Source: Deltaproteobacteria bacterium (lineage in GTDB: Bacteria > Desulfobacterota > DSM-4660 > Desulfatiglandales > HGW-15). From it: a stretch of 54,559 bases of DNA. The DNA lies in contig JAFDHO010000006.1 in the NCBI GenBank assembly GCA_019308745.1, forward strand, positions 1 through 54,559. Reading direction: 5' to 3'. Under the pieces are notes generated by a model that was not told the DNA's origin, searched no databases, and worked only from the letters and a program-made list of their open reading frames with translations. A program made the translations under genes and the position numbers. Positions 27,460 to 35,197 of this stretch are shown here, one piece after another (the first letter of the stretch is position 1; each line of letters begins with the position of its first letter).

Positions 27460-28308
27460 GTGGAACGGGAGCATGTGGAGAGATTATCATTGGGCCTGTT
27501 TCGCGCCCTCGGCCTGATTTTCTTTGTTTCTATTGTGTTGTTTCCCTTCTACTGGATGATTGTGGCATCCTTGAAATCCATCATGATTCTTGCGGTCAAC
27601 CCCCTGGATCTCTGGCCCCGGCCCACAGATCTTACCTTCAGCGCCTACAGTGAGGTGTGGACACAGTTTCGCTTCGGCCGTTATTTCGCGAACAGCCTCT
27701 ATGTCTCTTCCCTCACTGTCCTGCTCACGGTCACCTTTGCAACCCTTGCTGCTTACACAATCGCAAGATTGCGTTTCAAGGGGAAGTCCCTTCTTTCAAG
27801 GAGCATCCTCGTCATCTACATGTTCCCGGCCATAGTCATTGCAGTCCCGATGTATTCCCTTTACACGAAGCTGGGCCTTCGCAATGATCTCCACGGACTG
27901 TTACTGATATATCTGGCCCAGACCTTGCCTGTTGCCATATACATGCTTTTTAGCTATTTCAAGACCCTTCCTCCCGACCTGGAGGAGGCCGGACTCATAG
28001 ACGGCTGCACGAGGCTTGGGGTCATCGGGAGGATAACCATACCCCTCAGCCTGCCGGCAATGGCAAGTGTGGCCCTGTACACCTTCATGATTGCCTGGAA
28101 CGAATTTCTATTTGCCTTTCTCTTCTTGGACAGTCCTTCAAAGTTTACCCTCTCCAGGGGAATAGTGCAGATCGCCGACAATATCAATGTCTCGCAGCAG
28201 TTACTAATGGCCTCGGCGGTGATAGCAACGGTTCCCATTATCATCATCTTCTTGGCCCTGGAACGGTACCTCGTCAGGGGCCTTACGGCAGGGGCAGTAA
28301 AGGCTTGA
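27460..28308 (+). CDS. sugar ABC permease, MalG type
   Basis: 282 residues, GTG start after aataagagg. Six membrane helices with the EAA motif EEAGLIDGCTRLGVIGRITIPLSLPA. No ATP-binding gene follows: the next gene is nadC, so a shared MsmK/UgpC-type ATPase elsewhere must drive this importer. Confidence 0.93.
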   Translation: MEREHVERLSLGLFRALGLIFFVSIVLFPFYWMIVASLKSIMILAVNPLDLWPRPTDLTFSAYSEVWTQFRFGRYFANSLYVSSLTVLLTVTFATLAAYTIARLRFKGKSLLSRSILVIYMFPAIVIAVPMYSLYTKLGLRNDLHGLLLIYLAQTLPVAIYMLFSYFKTLPPDLEEAGLIDGCTRLGVIGRITIPLSLPAMASVALYTFMIAWNEFLFAFLFLDSPSKFTLSRGIVQIADNINVSQQLLMASAVIATVPIIIIFLALERYLVRGLTAGAVKA

Positions 28309-28456
28309 GTCGAGGGTAGAAAAAGAGACGTTGCCTCAACCCTGTTCCGATGACCGCAGGATCTCGGCTCTGCAGGTGTCTCCTCGGTCAGCCCTGAGGA
28401 GGCGCCAAGACGAGAGGCGTATCTTGGGGTTTGTCCGTACCATAGCGCTCTGAGTG

Positions 28457-28483
28457 TTGACAGGCCAGCATATAAGGTATATT
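28457..28483 (+). promoter_or_regulatory. candidate promoter for nadC
   Basis: TTGACA (28457-28462) and TATATT (28478-28483) with a short 15-base spacer, about 90 bases before the nadC start. Confidence 0.3.
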
Positions 28484-28575
28484 GAATATCTCCGCAAGGG
28501 GGGAAGGGAGCTCCTGATGCGGCAGCCAGGCCATTTCAATTATTCTTCTTGGATCGAAAAGGGTAGGTGAAAGTA

Positions 28576-29457
28576 ATGGAGAGCAAGGAAGAAATCTTGG
28601 AGATCGTTCAGATGGCACTCCGAGAGGATATCGGCAGCGGAGATGTCACCACAGAGTGCACGGTGCAGCCCGGGACAAAACTTCGCGGGGAGATGTTTGC
28701 CAAGGAGAGGGGCGTAGTCGCCGGTGTTCATGTAGCCGGGATGGCATTCGAAGTCATGGACCCTGAAGTCCGGTTCACTCCGCGGGTCAGGGATGGAGAC
28801 TTTGTAGGGGAGGGAGCTATCATTTCGGAGATATTCGGTGAAGCCCGCTCAATCCTCAGCGCGGAAAGGGTGGCACTGAACCTGCTGCAGAGGATGTCCG
28901 GGATAGCTTCTTTGACGAGGAGGTTCGTGGACGCGGTAAAGCTCACGAAGGCAGTTATTATTGATACAAGGAAGACCGTGCCGGGGCTGAGAATCCTCGA
29001 CAAGATGGCCGTGCGGATGGGCGGAGGGCAGAATCACCGATTCGGTCTATTTGACATGGCCCTCATCAAGGAGAACCATATAACTGTTGCAGGAGGAATT
29101 ACTAGGGCGGTCAGGCTTGTCAGGGAAAGAGATCCTTTGAAGAGACCTGTAGAGGTGGAGGTCAGGACCCTTGAGGAACTGAAAGAGGCACTAGGTTTAA
29201 GGGTTGACAGGATCATGCTGGATAACATGTCAATAGAAGAAATGAGAGAGGCGGTAAGAATGACCGGAGGGCGCGTCCCCCTCGAGGCCTCGGGTACCGT
29301 GTCCATGGAAAACGTGGCCGAGATCGCCGAAACCGGGGTGGACTTTATTTCAGTCGGGAAGCTGACCCATTCCGTTAAGGCACTGGACATAAGCCTGATA
29401 CTCAAAAGTGATGGGCAGGAGAGGGAAGGACCCTCAGACCCTGGAATTATTTCCTGA
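28576..29457 (+). CDS. nadC: nicotinate-nucleotide pyrophosphorylase (carboxylating), quinolinate phosphoribosyltransferase
   Basis: Converts quinolinate and PRPP to nicotinate mononucleotide, CO2 and pyrophosphate in de novo NAD synthesis. 293 residues from the ATG at 28576, spaced eight bases from AGGTGA (the GTG at 28567 is too close to it). NadC signatures: REDIGSGDVTTE at the N-terminus, ALNLLQRMSGIAS, the Arg/Lys pair DTRKTVPGLR and GGGQNHRFGLFDMALIKENH, then VEVEVRTLEE and MLDNMS in the barrel. Cytoplasmic homodimer. Confidence 0.96.
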   Translation: MESKEEILEIVQMALREDIGSGDVTTECTVQPGTKLRGEMFAKERGVVAGVHVAGMAFEVMDPEVRFTPRVRDGDFVGEGAIISEIFGEARSILSAERVALNLLQRMSGIASLTRRFVDAVKLTKAVIIDTRKTVPGLRILDKMAVRMGGGQNHRFGLFDMALIKENHITVAGGITRAVRLVRERDPLKRPVEVEVRTLEELKEALGLRVDRIMLDNMSIEEMREAVRMTGGRVPLEASGTVSMENVAEIAETGVDFISVGKLTHSVKALDISLILKSDGQEREGPSDPGIIS

Positions 29458-29477
29458 AATGTGGCATAGTGTGCGGT

Positions 29478-29617
29478 AGTGTCCGGTTAGGATTTTGCAA
29501 AATAATTCTTAGAGCAGATGGTTGTGGCCCCTGCCCTTCTTGTTGATCCAGCTTTTGGCAGATAGCCTATGAGTTATTCAAGGGCCACCATACTATACAA
29601 AATCCTAACCGGACACT
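29478..29617. repeat. MITE-like element, copy 2 (140 bp, 20-bp terminal inverted repeats)
   Basis: The ends (29478-29498 and 29597-29617) are perfect inverted repeats over 20 bases, beginning AGTGTCCGGTTAGGATTTT. No coding capacity. The inner part is related to the copy at 15542-15684 in reverse orientation. It sits between nadC and the molybdopterin oxidoreductase. No clear target-site duplication is visible. Confidence 0.8.
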
Positions 29618-29663
29618 GCTGGGAATGTGGGATAGAGGAAGAAATTTCTTGTGAGGGGACAGC

Positions 29664-31835
29664 ATGACGGCGAAAAGGAGCGAAACAGGGGTGAAGGAAA
29701 TAAGAACGGGGATCTGCGGCATATGCCCTGGTGGATGTGGCGCGACAATCGAGCTCGTGAATGGAAAGATCAGCAAGATATTACCTATCAAGGGCCATCC
29801 GGTGGACGTGGTTTGCGTTCGGGGCGTCCATGCGAAGGAGATCGTATATTCCGATGATCGGCTCAAGTATCCTATGATGAGGGTTGATGATAGGGGCGAG
29901 GGAAAATTCGAGCGTATCAGCTGGGACCAGGCCATGGACCGGATCGCTGATGCCTTTGAAAAGATTAAGGAGTCCTATGGGCCGGAGGCGGTAATGACCT
30001 ACTTCGGGCGTGGCAGCTTTGACAATAACCTCACGGATGTCTTCGGGATTCGTGCACTCCCAACCCAAGGGACGTCGGGCTTTATCTTCCCCTTTGGATC
30101 GCCCAATGCCACCGGGGTCTCTGCAATCTGTTATGTCTCCTATGGCATTTTCGCCCCGGTGGCAACCCTGGGTGCGCCTATGACCTTCACCTTTTCGGAT
30201 TTCGAAAACACGGACCTGATCGTGATATGGGGGGCGAATCCGCCCACGGATTCGCCCCCGGACAAGGTGAAAAGAATCCTCGCTGCCAAGAAGCGTGGGG
30301 CCAGGGTGATAGCAATAGACCACATGCGATCAGACATGGCAAAAAAGGCCGATCAATGGATCGGAGTGAGACCGGGAACCGACGGGGCGTTGGCCTTGAG
30401 CATGATGAATGTAGTAATCAATGAGGGCCTCTATGATGAAGCCTTCGTGGGAAACTGGACTCTGGGTTTCGATGACCTTCGGCGATACGTAAAGCAGTTC
30501 CCTCCGGACGTTGCCGAAGGGATCACGCGGGTACCCAGGGATACGATCGTGAAGGCGGCCAGGGAAATAGCAAGGGCAAAAGGGGCCTCGCTTGTCATGT
30601 ACACGGGACTCGAGTATACCAACAGTGGGGTCCAGAATATTCGATCCGTCCTCAGTCTCTGGGGGATTACCGGGAACATAGACGTCCCCGGCGGGCTCGT
30701 GTTCAGGCCCCGCAGTCCGGCGAAGTTTCCGAGGATCCACTTGGATCCTCCCACGGGGGTCAAACCAATAGGAGCCGACAGGTACCCCCTGTTCTGTGAC
30801 ATGCTCAAGTCAGCCCAGTTTATGGAGGCCCCCAGGGCGATCTTGAACGATGATCCCTATCCCGTTCGGGGACTCCTCATACTGGGCGCATCGCTGCTCA
30901 CCAGCCTGCCTAACCCTGAAATCTGGAAGGAGTGTTTTCGGAAGCTCGATTTCATGGTGACCTTCGACCGGTTCATGACGGCTGACGGCATGTATGCCGA
31001 TGTCGTCCTCCCGGCAACCACCAATTTTGAAAACCTGGGCTACCAGAGGTATCCGGGAGGCTACTGCCAACTGAGACAGAGGATCATCGAACCCATAGGC
31101 GAGGCCAGATCAGGATTTCAGTTCCTTGCAGACCTGGCCCAGAGGCTAGGTTATGGGGATATGTTCCCCGCCACAGAAGAGGAACGGATCAAGTGGGCCT
31201 TTGGGCAGGGTCCCGTTTCCCTTGAAGACCTCGAGGCCCATCCCGAGGGGATCAGCTACGATGCCGGGAAGGTGGAGTACAGAAAATATGAAAAGGGGCT
31301 TCTCCGCAGAGATGGTCAACCAGGATTCAACACCCCGTCCGGGAAGCTGGAGATCGTGTCGAGCCTGCTCAAGCAATATGGCTACGATGGATTGCCTCTG
31401 TACGTGGAACCCCAGGAGGGCCCGGTCGGGAGTCCGGACCTCTACAGACGGTATCCGCTGGTGTTGAATACAGGGGCAAGGCTTCAGTCGGCATTTAGAT
31501 CGCAACACCTGAATATCCCGGGATTGCTCAAACTACAGCCTAAACCCCATGTGCTCATAAACCCCGCTGACGCCAAGGCCCGACGAATCTCCAATGGGGA
31601 CAGGGTGTGGGTGGAGTCGCAACGGGGAAAGGTGAGTGTCTGGGCCAGGGTGACCGATGATGTGATGGCAGGTCAGGTAGAATTGAATGCTGGCGGAGGC
31701 AGCCCGATCCACGCAGAGGCGTGGCGCGAGGCAAACACAAACTACATCACCGACTTCGAAAATCGTGATCCCATCTCCGGGTTCCCCGTCTACAAGGCCT
31801 TGCTATGCGAGGTCAGGAGAGGCGAGGAGTACTAG
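29664..31835 (+). CDS. molybdopterin oxidoreductase, DMSO-reductase family, cytoplasmic, Cys-ligated type
   Basis: 723 residues. The N-terminal [4Fe-4S] site is C18-x2-C21-x3-C25-x25-C51. The likely Mo/W ligand is C156 (SAICYVSYG), as in thiosulfate/polysulfide reductases and acetylene hydratase. Cofactor-binding segments include VIWGANPPTDSPP, YTGLEYTNSG and the C-terminal dinucleotide domain (RYPLVLNTGARLQSAFRSQH, VLINPADAKARRISNGDRVWVES). There is no twin-arginine signal and no neighbouring FeS or membrane subunit, so it is probably a soluble enzyme. Substrate not readable. Confidence 0.92.
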   Translation: MTAKRSETGVKEIRTGICGICPGGCGATIELVNGKISKILPIKGHPVDVVCVRGVHAKEIVYSDDRLKYPMMRVDDRGEGKFERISWDQAMDRIADAFEKIKESYGPEAVMTYFGRGSFDNNLTDVFGIRALPTQGTSGFIFPFGSPNATGVSAICYVSYGIFAPVATLGAPMTFTFSDFENTDLIVIWGANPPTDSPPDKVKRILAAKKRGARVIAIDHMRSDMAKKADQWIGVRPGTDGALALSMMNVVINEGLYDEAFVGNWTLGFDDLRRYVKQFPPDVAEGITRVPRDTIVKAAREIARAKGASLVMYTGLEYTNSGVQNIRSVLSLWGITGNIDVPGGLVFRPRSPAKFPRIHLDPPTGVKPIGADRYPLFCDMLKSAQFMEAPRAILNDDPYPVRGLLILGASLLTSLPNPEIWKECFRKLDFMVTFDRFMTADGMYADVVLPATTNFENLGYQRYPGGYCQLRQRIIEPIGEARSGFQFLADLAQRLGYGDMFPATEEERIKWAFGQGPVSLEDLEAHPEGISYDAGKVEYRKYEKGLLRRDGQPGFNTPSGKLEIVSSLLKQYGYDGLPLYVEPQEGPVGSPDLYRRYPLVLNTGARLQSAFRSQHLNIPGLLKLQPKPHVLINPADAKARRISNGDRVWVESQRGKVSVWARVTDDVMAGQVELNAGGGSPIHAEAWREANTNYITDFENRDPISGFPVYKALLCEVRRGEEY

Positions 31836-31945
31836 AACCTTTGATCTCCACCTGAGGCCTCAATACCCGCGGCAGTATTATGTCGCTGAGGGAAGTTCAT
31901 TCCAACACGGAAACCCTGCCTCCTCGAAGATCCCGGTCCGCGGGA

Positions 31946-31967
31946 GTCAGAGGCAGTTTGCTCTGAC
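31946..31967. terminator. stem-loop after the molybdopterin oxidoreductase gene
   Basis: GTCAGAG (31946-31952) pairs with CTCTGAC (31961-31967) around eight bases. A run of A rather than T follows, so termination on the plus strand is doubtful. Confidence 0.3.
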
Positions 31968-31995
31968 GTAAAAAACAGGCCCGGTCCGGTCTTGT

Positions 31996-32160
31996 CCATT
32001 TTTTCAAGACCATATCTATTTCGTCAAGAGGTGGCAACCCAATATTTGGGGTTTAAGGAATTTGGAGTCAATTCCTAGGGATTCATGAGCGTAAACCCCA
32101 AATATTGGGTTACGGCAGTGTCCGGTGGGATTTTCTTGAGATATGGTCTTGAAAAAATGG
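31996..32160. repeat. nested 165-bp palindrome (fold-back element)
   Basis: Three inverted repeats are nested in one another. The outer arms (31996-32017 and 32139-32160) match perfectly over 22 bases. The middle arms (32036-32054 and 32093-32111) match perfectly over 19, reading AACCCAATATTTGGGGTTT. A central hairpin has 7-bp arms (32056-32062 and 32070-32076). Between the right middle and outer arms, AGTGTCCGGTGGGATTTT (32117-32134) matches the end of the MITE-like family at 15542 and 29478. No coding capacity. It fills most of the gap between the oxidoreductase and vapC. Confidence 0.85.
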
Positions 32161-32244
32161 GCATGACCTCCTTGGGTGCTGGTCACTAAAAGAATATCCC
32201 TCTGGGGTGACCAAAAGCCCCGGTCGCCTGGGCCCGGATATTTG

Positions 32245-32601
32245 CTAGAAAGCCAAACCAAGTTTGTCTGCTAAGTTCCTCAGCCTCCGGTCTGCCGTCC
32301 ATAGAGGTGTGCCTGAAATCTGGGCGGAGGCCAATAGGTGAATGTCTACAAAACCAACACCCTTTCCCATCAATTGCTTTTGTTCCACAAAAAACAAGAA
32401 CTCCTCGAATTCAATTGTTGGAGCCATCGGAAGTTCTTGAAGCAGGGAAAGGATCTCTTTGCGGTTTTTCAGGCTACCACAGGCCAACTCGCCGACAATA
32501 AATGGATGAGAGGTAACTTCCCCATCCATCAAAAGCATTTCGAGGCGTTTATTCCCATGGCGGAAATGTGTAATCCAAATTGAGGTGTCGACAAGGACCA
32601 T
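32245..32601 (-). CDS. vapC: VapC-type PIN-domain toxin ribonuclease
   Basis: 118 residues from the ATG at 32601, where the PIN fold begins (MVLVDTSIWITHFR); a longer frame upstream overlaps vapB. The acidic active-site residues are present: D5, E38 (VGELA), D86 (GFVDIHLLA) and D104 (LWTADRRL). VapC toxins cleave tRNA or other RNA and are neutralised by VapB. vapB ends seven bases upstream. Confidence 0.93.
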   Translation of the reverse strand: MVLVDTSIWITHFRHGNKRLEMLLMDGEVTSHPFIVGELACGSLKNRKEILSLLQELPMAPTIEFEEFLFFVEQKQLMGKGVGFVDIHLLASAQISGTPLWTADRRLRNLADKLGLAF

Positions 32602-32608
32602 CAGTGCG

Positions 32609-32800
32609 CTATGCGGGCCTTCGCCTCTGAACGGGACGTAGATTACTCTCGGTACCACCGAGCTTGGCGAGACGTTTGCTGCTTTCCAAGGCAATCAAGG
32701 CCTTCAAGCCAAGTCGAACCAGGGAGGTCTTCTCTGTAACACCGGTCAGTCGGGACGCCTGCTCCAGTATCTTGTCATCAATGTTTATTGTTGTCCTCAT
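32609..32800 (-). CDS. vapB: VapB-type ribbon-helix-helix antitoxin
   Basis: 63 residues. The N-terminal strand and helices MRTTINIDDKILEQASRLTG are typical of the RHH antitoxin family, and the C-terminal basic tail would wrap the toxin. It binds VapC and represses its own promoter. No Shine-Dalgarno sequence is visible before the ATG at 32800, see the operator entry. Confidence 0.9.
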   Translation of the reverse strand: MRTTINIDDKILEQASRLTGVTEKTSLVRLGLKALIALESSKRLAKLGGTESNLRPVQRRRPA

Positions 32801-32804
32801 GCAT

Positions 32805-32833
32805 ACTTATATGCACCAAATATGCATATAAGT
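32805..32833 (-). promoter_or_regulatory. vapBC operator/promoter, perfect 11-bp inverted repeat
   Basis: ACTTATATGCA (32805-32815) and TGCATATAAGT (32823-32833) form a perfect palindrome with a 7-base centre, typical for RHH antitoxin autoregulation. On the minus strand TATAAG within it forms the -10, with TTGACT on the distal side as a -35. Transcription would begin at or a base or two from the vapB ATG, so the mRNA may be leaderless. Confidence 0.75.
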
Positions 32834-33010
32834 CAAGGAAAAAACCCCAATGGGCCAACGACATAAATGGGGCTTCCGTAATTTCTCAATATCTCGGCTT
32901 TCCAGGGGACCGCCTAATCCTGTGAAGAGCTTGAGGGCGCTCAAGCCATAGGGCATAACAGCGCGAATCATTTGGTGATATGCGGAGAAGCTAGGTGCCA
33001 GTAAGGATCA

Positions 33011-34345
33011 TCACCATTCGACGCGGTTTCTTCCATTCTTTTTGGCCCTGTACAAGGCCTTGTCAGCCGCCTTCAGCACCTTCTCAGGCTTTGAGAGGCG
33101 ACTGTTGGGGTTGGCTATGCCTATGCTCACAGTAACCCTCAAGCCCTTTTGCCTGAGTGCCTTCACCTTGCCACGGTGCTCGGGGGACCCCCTGTGCCTT
33201 CCCCTGCCTCGAACGGTAAAAGGCGTAGTTTCGATGATCTTTCGAAGCGTGTCCAGGTGAGGGTATGCTTCCCGGGCTGATTTGCCGGGAAAGACCGCGG
33301 TGAACTCCTCCCCGCCATAGCGAAAGACCTTAGCACCCCCTGTCAGATCTTTTAGCTTGGAGCCGATCATCATGAGGACTTGGTCCCCTGTTTTATGGCC
33401 GTATTTGTCATTGAACTTCTTGAAGAAATCAATATCAATCATAGCGATGGCATACCTTCTTCCCAGGTTGATCAATGTTTCATTCAGGCTCCTCCTTCCG
33501 GGCAGTCCGGTGAGTTCGTCCATGTAGGCCATGGAAAAGGAGGTCTCAACAGTGGCACTGAGTAATATGATACCTGCCGCTGAGAAGTAAATTGCTCGAA
33601 CGGCAATGGGAGATCCTGGCAACAGGCCAAGAAAGGCGGCCACGAGTATCCCGAGGAATCCTGCTGAGAGGGAATCACGGATTTTGTAATATCGATAACA
33701 CAGAAAGGCCATGGCCAGGAGAAATGAGAGGAGAGAAATCGTGGGGACCTGATGGAAATCCAAGAGGTTGGTCTGGGCTATCACATCTCGGAGACTCGAA
33801 GACCAGGCCGCTCCCCAATGACTGAACAGAGGAAAGGGCCCCTTTGCGCCCAATAGTGAGGGAAGGGGGAGATCTTTTTGGCAAAGGACGACCGATGCAA
33901 AGACCTGGGCCAAAATCAGGCCGACTGAGAGGCTCCCCAAGTGCGTCAAAATCCGGCGCCTGGTAAGGGTAGAAAAGAAGGCGATATTCAGGGGAATCAA
34001 TAGGCTCGTGAGTTCCGTAATTCCAAGGCCCGGGTTGCCGGGGGACGGCTTTCCGTGGCCTGACGCGGAAAGGCCAAGGTAGACAAGCCCCAGGAGCATG
34101 GAAGAGAGCACCATTCCGCCGTTATTGAAGCGCCAGCCCAGGATCATGCCGGCCGCGAAGATGGCATAGGGAAAAAAGGGCAGGATCAGGAGGAGGGCTT
34201 CTAACTCCTCTATTTTACCTATCTTTTTCGTGATGGGGGGCCATTGCCAGGCGACAAGGATTGTGATGAGGGTCAGGAATGAGGGTATGAGGAGTGGATA
34301 AAAAGAACCTTTTTTGAACACAGCTATTTTCCCAATCCGGAACAC
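33011..34345 (-). CDS. membrane-anchored diguanylate cyclase (GGDEF domain)
   Basis: 444 residues. About the first 270 carry seven or more hydrophobic segments (for example YPLLIPSFLTLITILVAW, ILVAAFLGLLPGSPI), forming a membrane sensor region. The GGDEF domain (about 280-444) begins MDELTGLPGRRSLNE, has the metal Asp in AMIDIDFFKKFND and an active GGEEF site (FRYGGEEFTAVF). The RxxD product-inhibition site five residues before GGEEF is absent. A basic stretch with several Arg/Lys, RGRGRHRGSPEHRGK, is inserted before the conserved VTVSIGIA strand. Makes cyclic-di-GMP from GTP. Confidence 0.93.
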   Translation of the reverse strand: MFRIGKIAVFKKGSFYPLLIPSFLTLITILVAWQWPPITKKIGKIEELEALLLILPFFPYAIFAAGMILGWRFNNGGMVLSSMLLGLVYLGLSASGHGKPSPGNPGLGITELTSLLIPLNIAFFSTLTRRRILTHLGSLSVGLILAQVFASVVLCQKDLPLPSLLGAKGPFPLFSHWGAAWSSSLRDVIAQTNLLDFHQVPTISLLSFLLAMAFLCYRYYKIRDSLSAGFLGILVAAFLGLLPGSPIAVRAIYFSAAGIILLSATVETSFSMAYMDELTGLPGRRSLNETLINLGRRYAIAMIDIDFFKKFNDKYGHKTGDQVLMMIGSKLKDLTGGAKVFRYGGEEFTAVFPGKSAREAYPHLDTLRKIIETTPFTVRGRGRHRGSPEHRGKVKALRQKGLRVTVSIGIANPNSRLSKPEKVLKAADKALYRAKKNGRNRVEW

Positions 34346-34414
34346 ATGATTGCCCGCGGGTTCCTGCGCAAAGTCCCCCTGCAGTCGGTGCTCCCGAGAT
34401 GAATTTAACGTCGA

Positions 34415-34443
34415 ATTATAGGTGAAACAGACTTCTGTGTCAA
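34415..34443 (-). promoter_or_regulatory. consensus sigma-70 promoter for the GGDEF gene
   Basis: On the minus strand TTGACA (34438-34443), 17 bases, TATAAT (34415-34420): both hexamers are perfect. It lies 70 bases before the start at 34345. Confidence 0.75.
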
Positions 34444-34565
34444 TGTGAGGCCATGCCTGGCGTTTCCCACAGGTGCGCCTGATTGGGCATTATCCGGGGC
34501 TTCTCTATAGGCAGGGGCTGCGGGTAAAGAGGGGTGTGTTTTTTCCATAAAAGTTATTTTTCCTC

Positions 34566-34615
34566 TTGACTTTCAGTTAAGCTTACAGCAATATAATCTG
34601 TAAGTTTTGCTGTAA
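34566..34615 (+). promoter_or_regulatory. promoter with operator-like inverted repeat, no gene directly downstream
   Basis: TTGACT (34566-34571) and TATAAT (34592-34597), 20-base spacer. TTACAGCAA (34583-34591) and TTGCTGTAA (34607-34615) are perfect inverted repeats around the -10, and CTTACAG/CTGTAAG forms a second, smaller one in the same place. The next supported gene on this strand is lexA, 580 bases away, with a palindromic repeat in between. The region could drive an RNA through that repeat or be the remains of an autoregulated gene. Confidence 0.5.
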
Positions 34616-34658
34616 TGACGATCCAGAGCCACAGGACTCGGTTTGGGTCATCCCTAAA

Positions 34659-34976
34659 CAGGTTGTTGCCCAGATCCCTTTGTCTGCTTTACTCTCGAAT
34701 AGGGACTATCAAGGAACTATTGTGCCCCTTGGGAGGTCTTTTCAAAAGGCTCAATATTCGTCCTGATCCTTCTATGCGCCCCCATAATCCTCATAGTCGC
34801 CTCCTAACAGGCACAAAAGACGGAGACTCCGGTGGAGATGATCTTTTGGGGCTACTGTGGCCTCCTGTTAAATGTTTGGTGCCGTTGCCAATGTCTGGGA
34901 GGAATTTGATTGAGCCTTGAGAAAAGGCACCCAGGGACCGCTCATCGTCCTTGATAAGGATTTGGGCAACAGCCTG
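34659..34976. repeat. palindromic repeat element A, upstream of lexA (318 bp)
   Basis: The ends are inverted repeats: CAGGTTGTTGCCCAGATCC at the left against the complement of GGATTTGGGCAACAGCCTG at the right. A second pair, starting GCCCCTTGGGAGGTCTTTTC at 34724, pairs imperfectly with 34914-34941. The whole is a large imperfect palindrome. The inner 218 bases (34724-34941) are clearly similar to 35861-36077 on the same strand. Open frames crossing it encode nothing recognisable. Confidence 0.8.
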
Positions 34977-35016
34977 TAAAAGGGCTATGGCCCGCAATAA
35001 TTGGCGATATCGGGAA

Positions 35017-35044
35017 GCCAGAAGTCAGAAGCCAGAGGTCAGAA
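35017..35044. repeat. 14-bp tandem repeat, two units
   Basis: GCCAGAAGTCAGAA (35017-35030) is followed directly by GCCAGAGGTCAGAA (35031-35044). Low-complexity unit between repeat element A and lexA; no function implied. Confidence 0.7.
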
Positions 35045-35197
35045 GAATTTTGATGTCGCTTCGCTCCAGCGAATTCATATAGTTAGGTTGAGCATTGGCG
35101 AGAACCTTATCCTGGGTTGTGGATACTGACCTCTGGATTCTCCACTGGGATATCTTGATTCGGGAGCCTGGGGCGCTGGGGTTCCAGGAGGGAAACT

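Noticed and set aside
34615-34920. 101-aa reading frame after the promoter at 34566
   Set aside because: It lies almost entirely in palindromic repeat A and has no recognisable motif; the equivalent frame in repeat B (35851-36183) is not conserved as protein.
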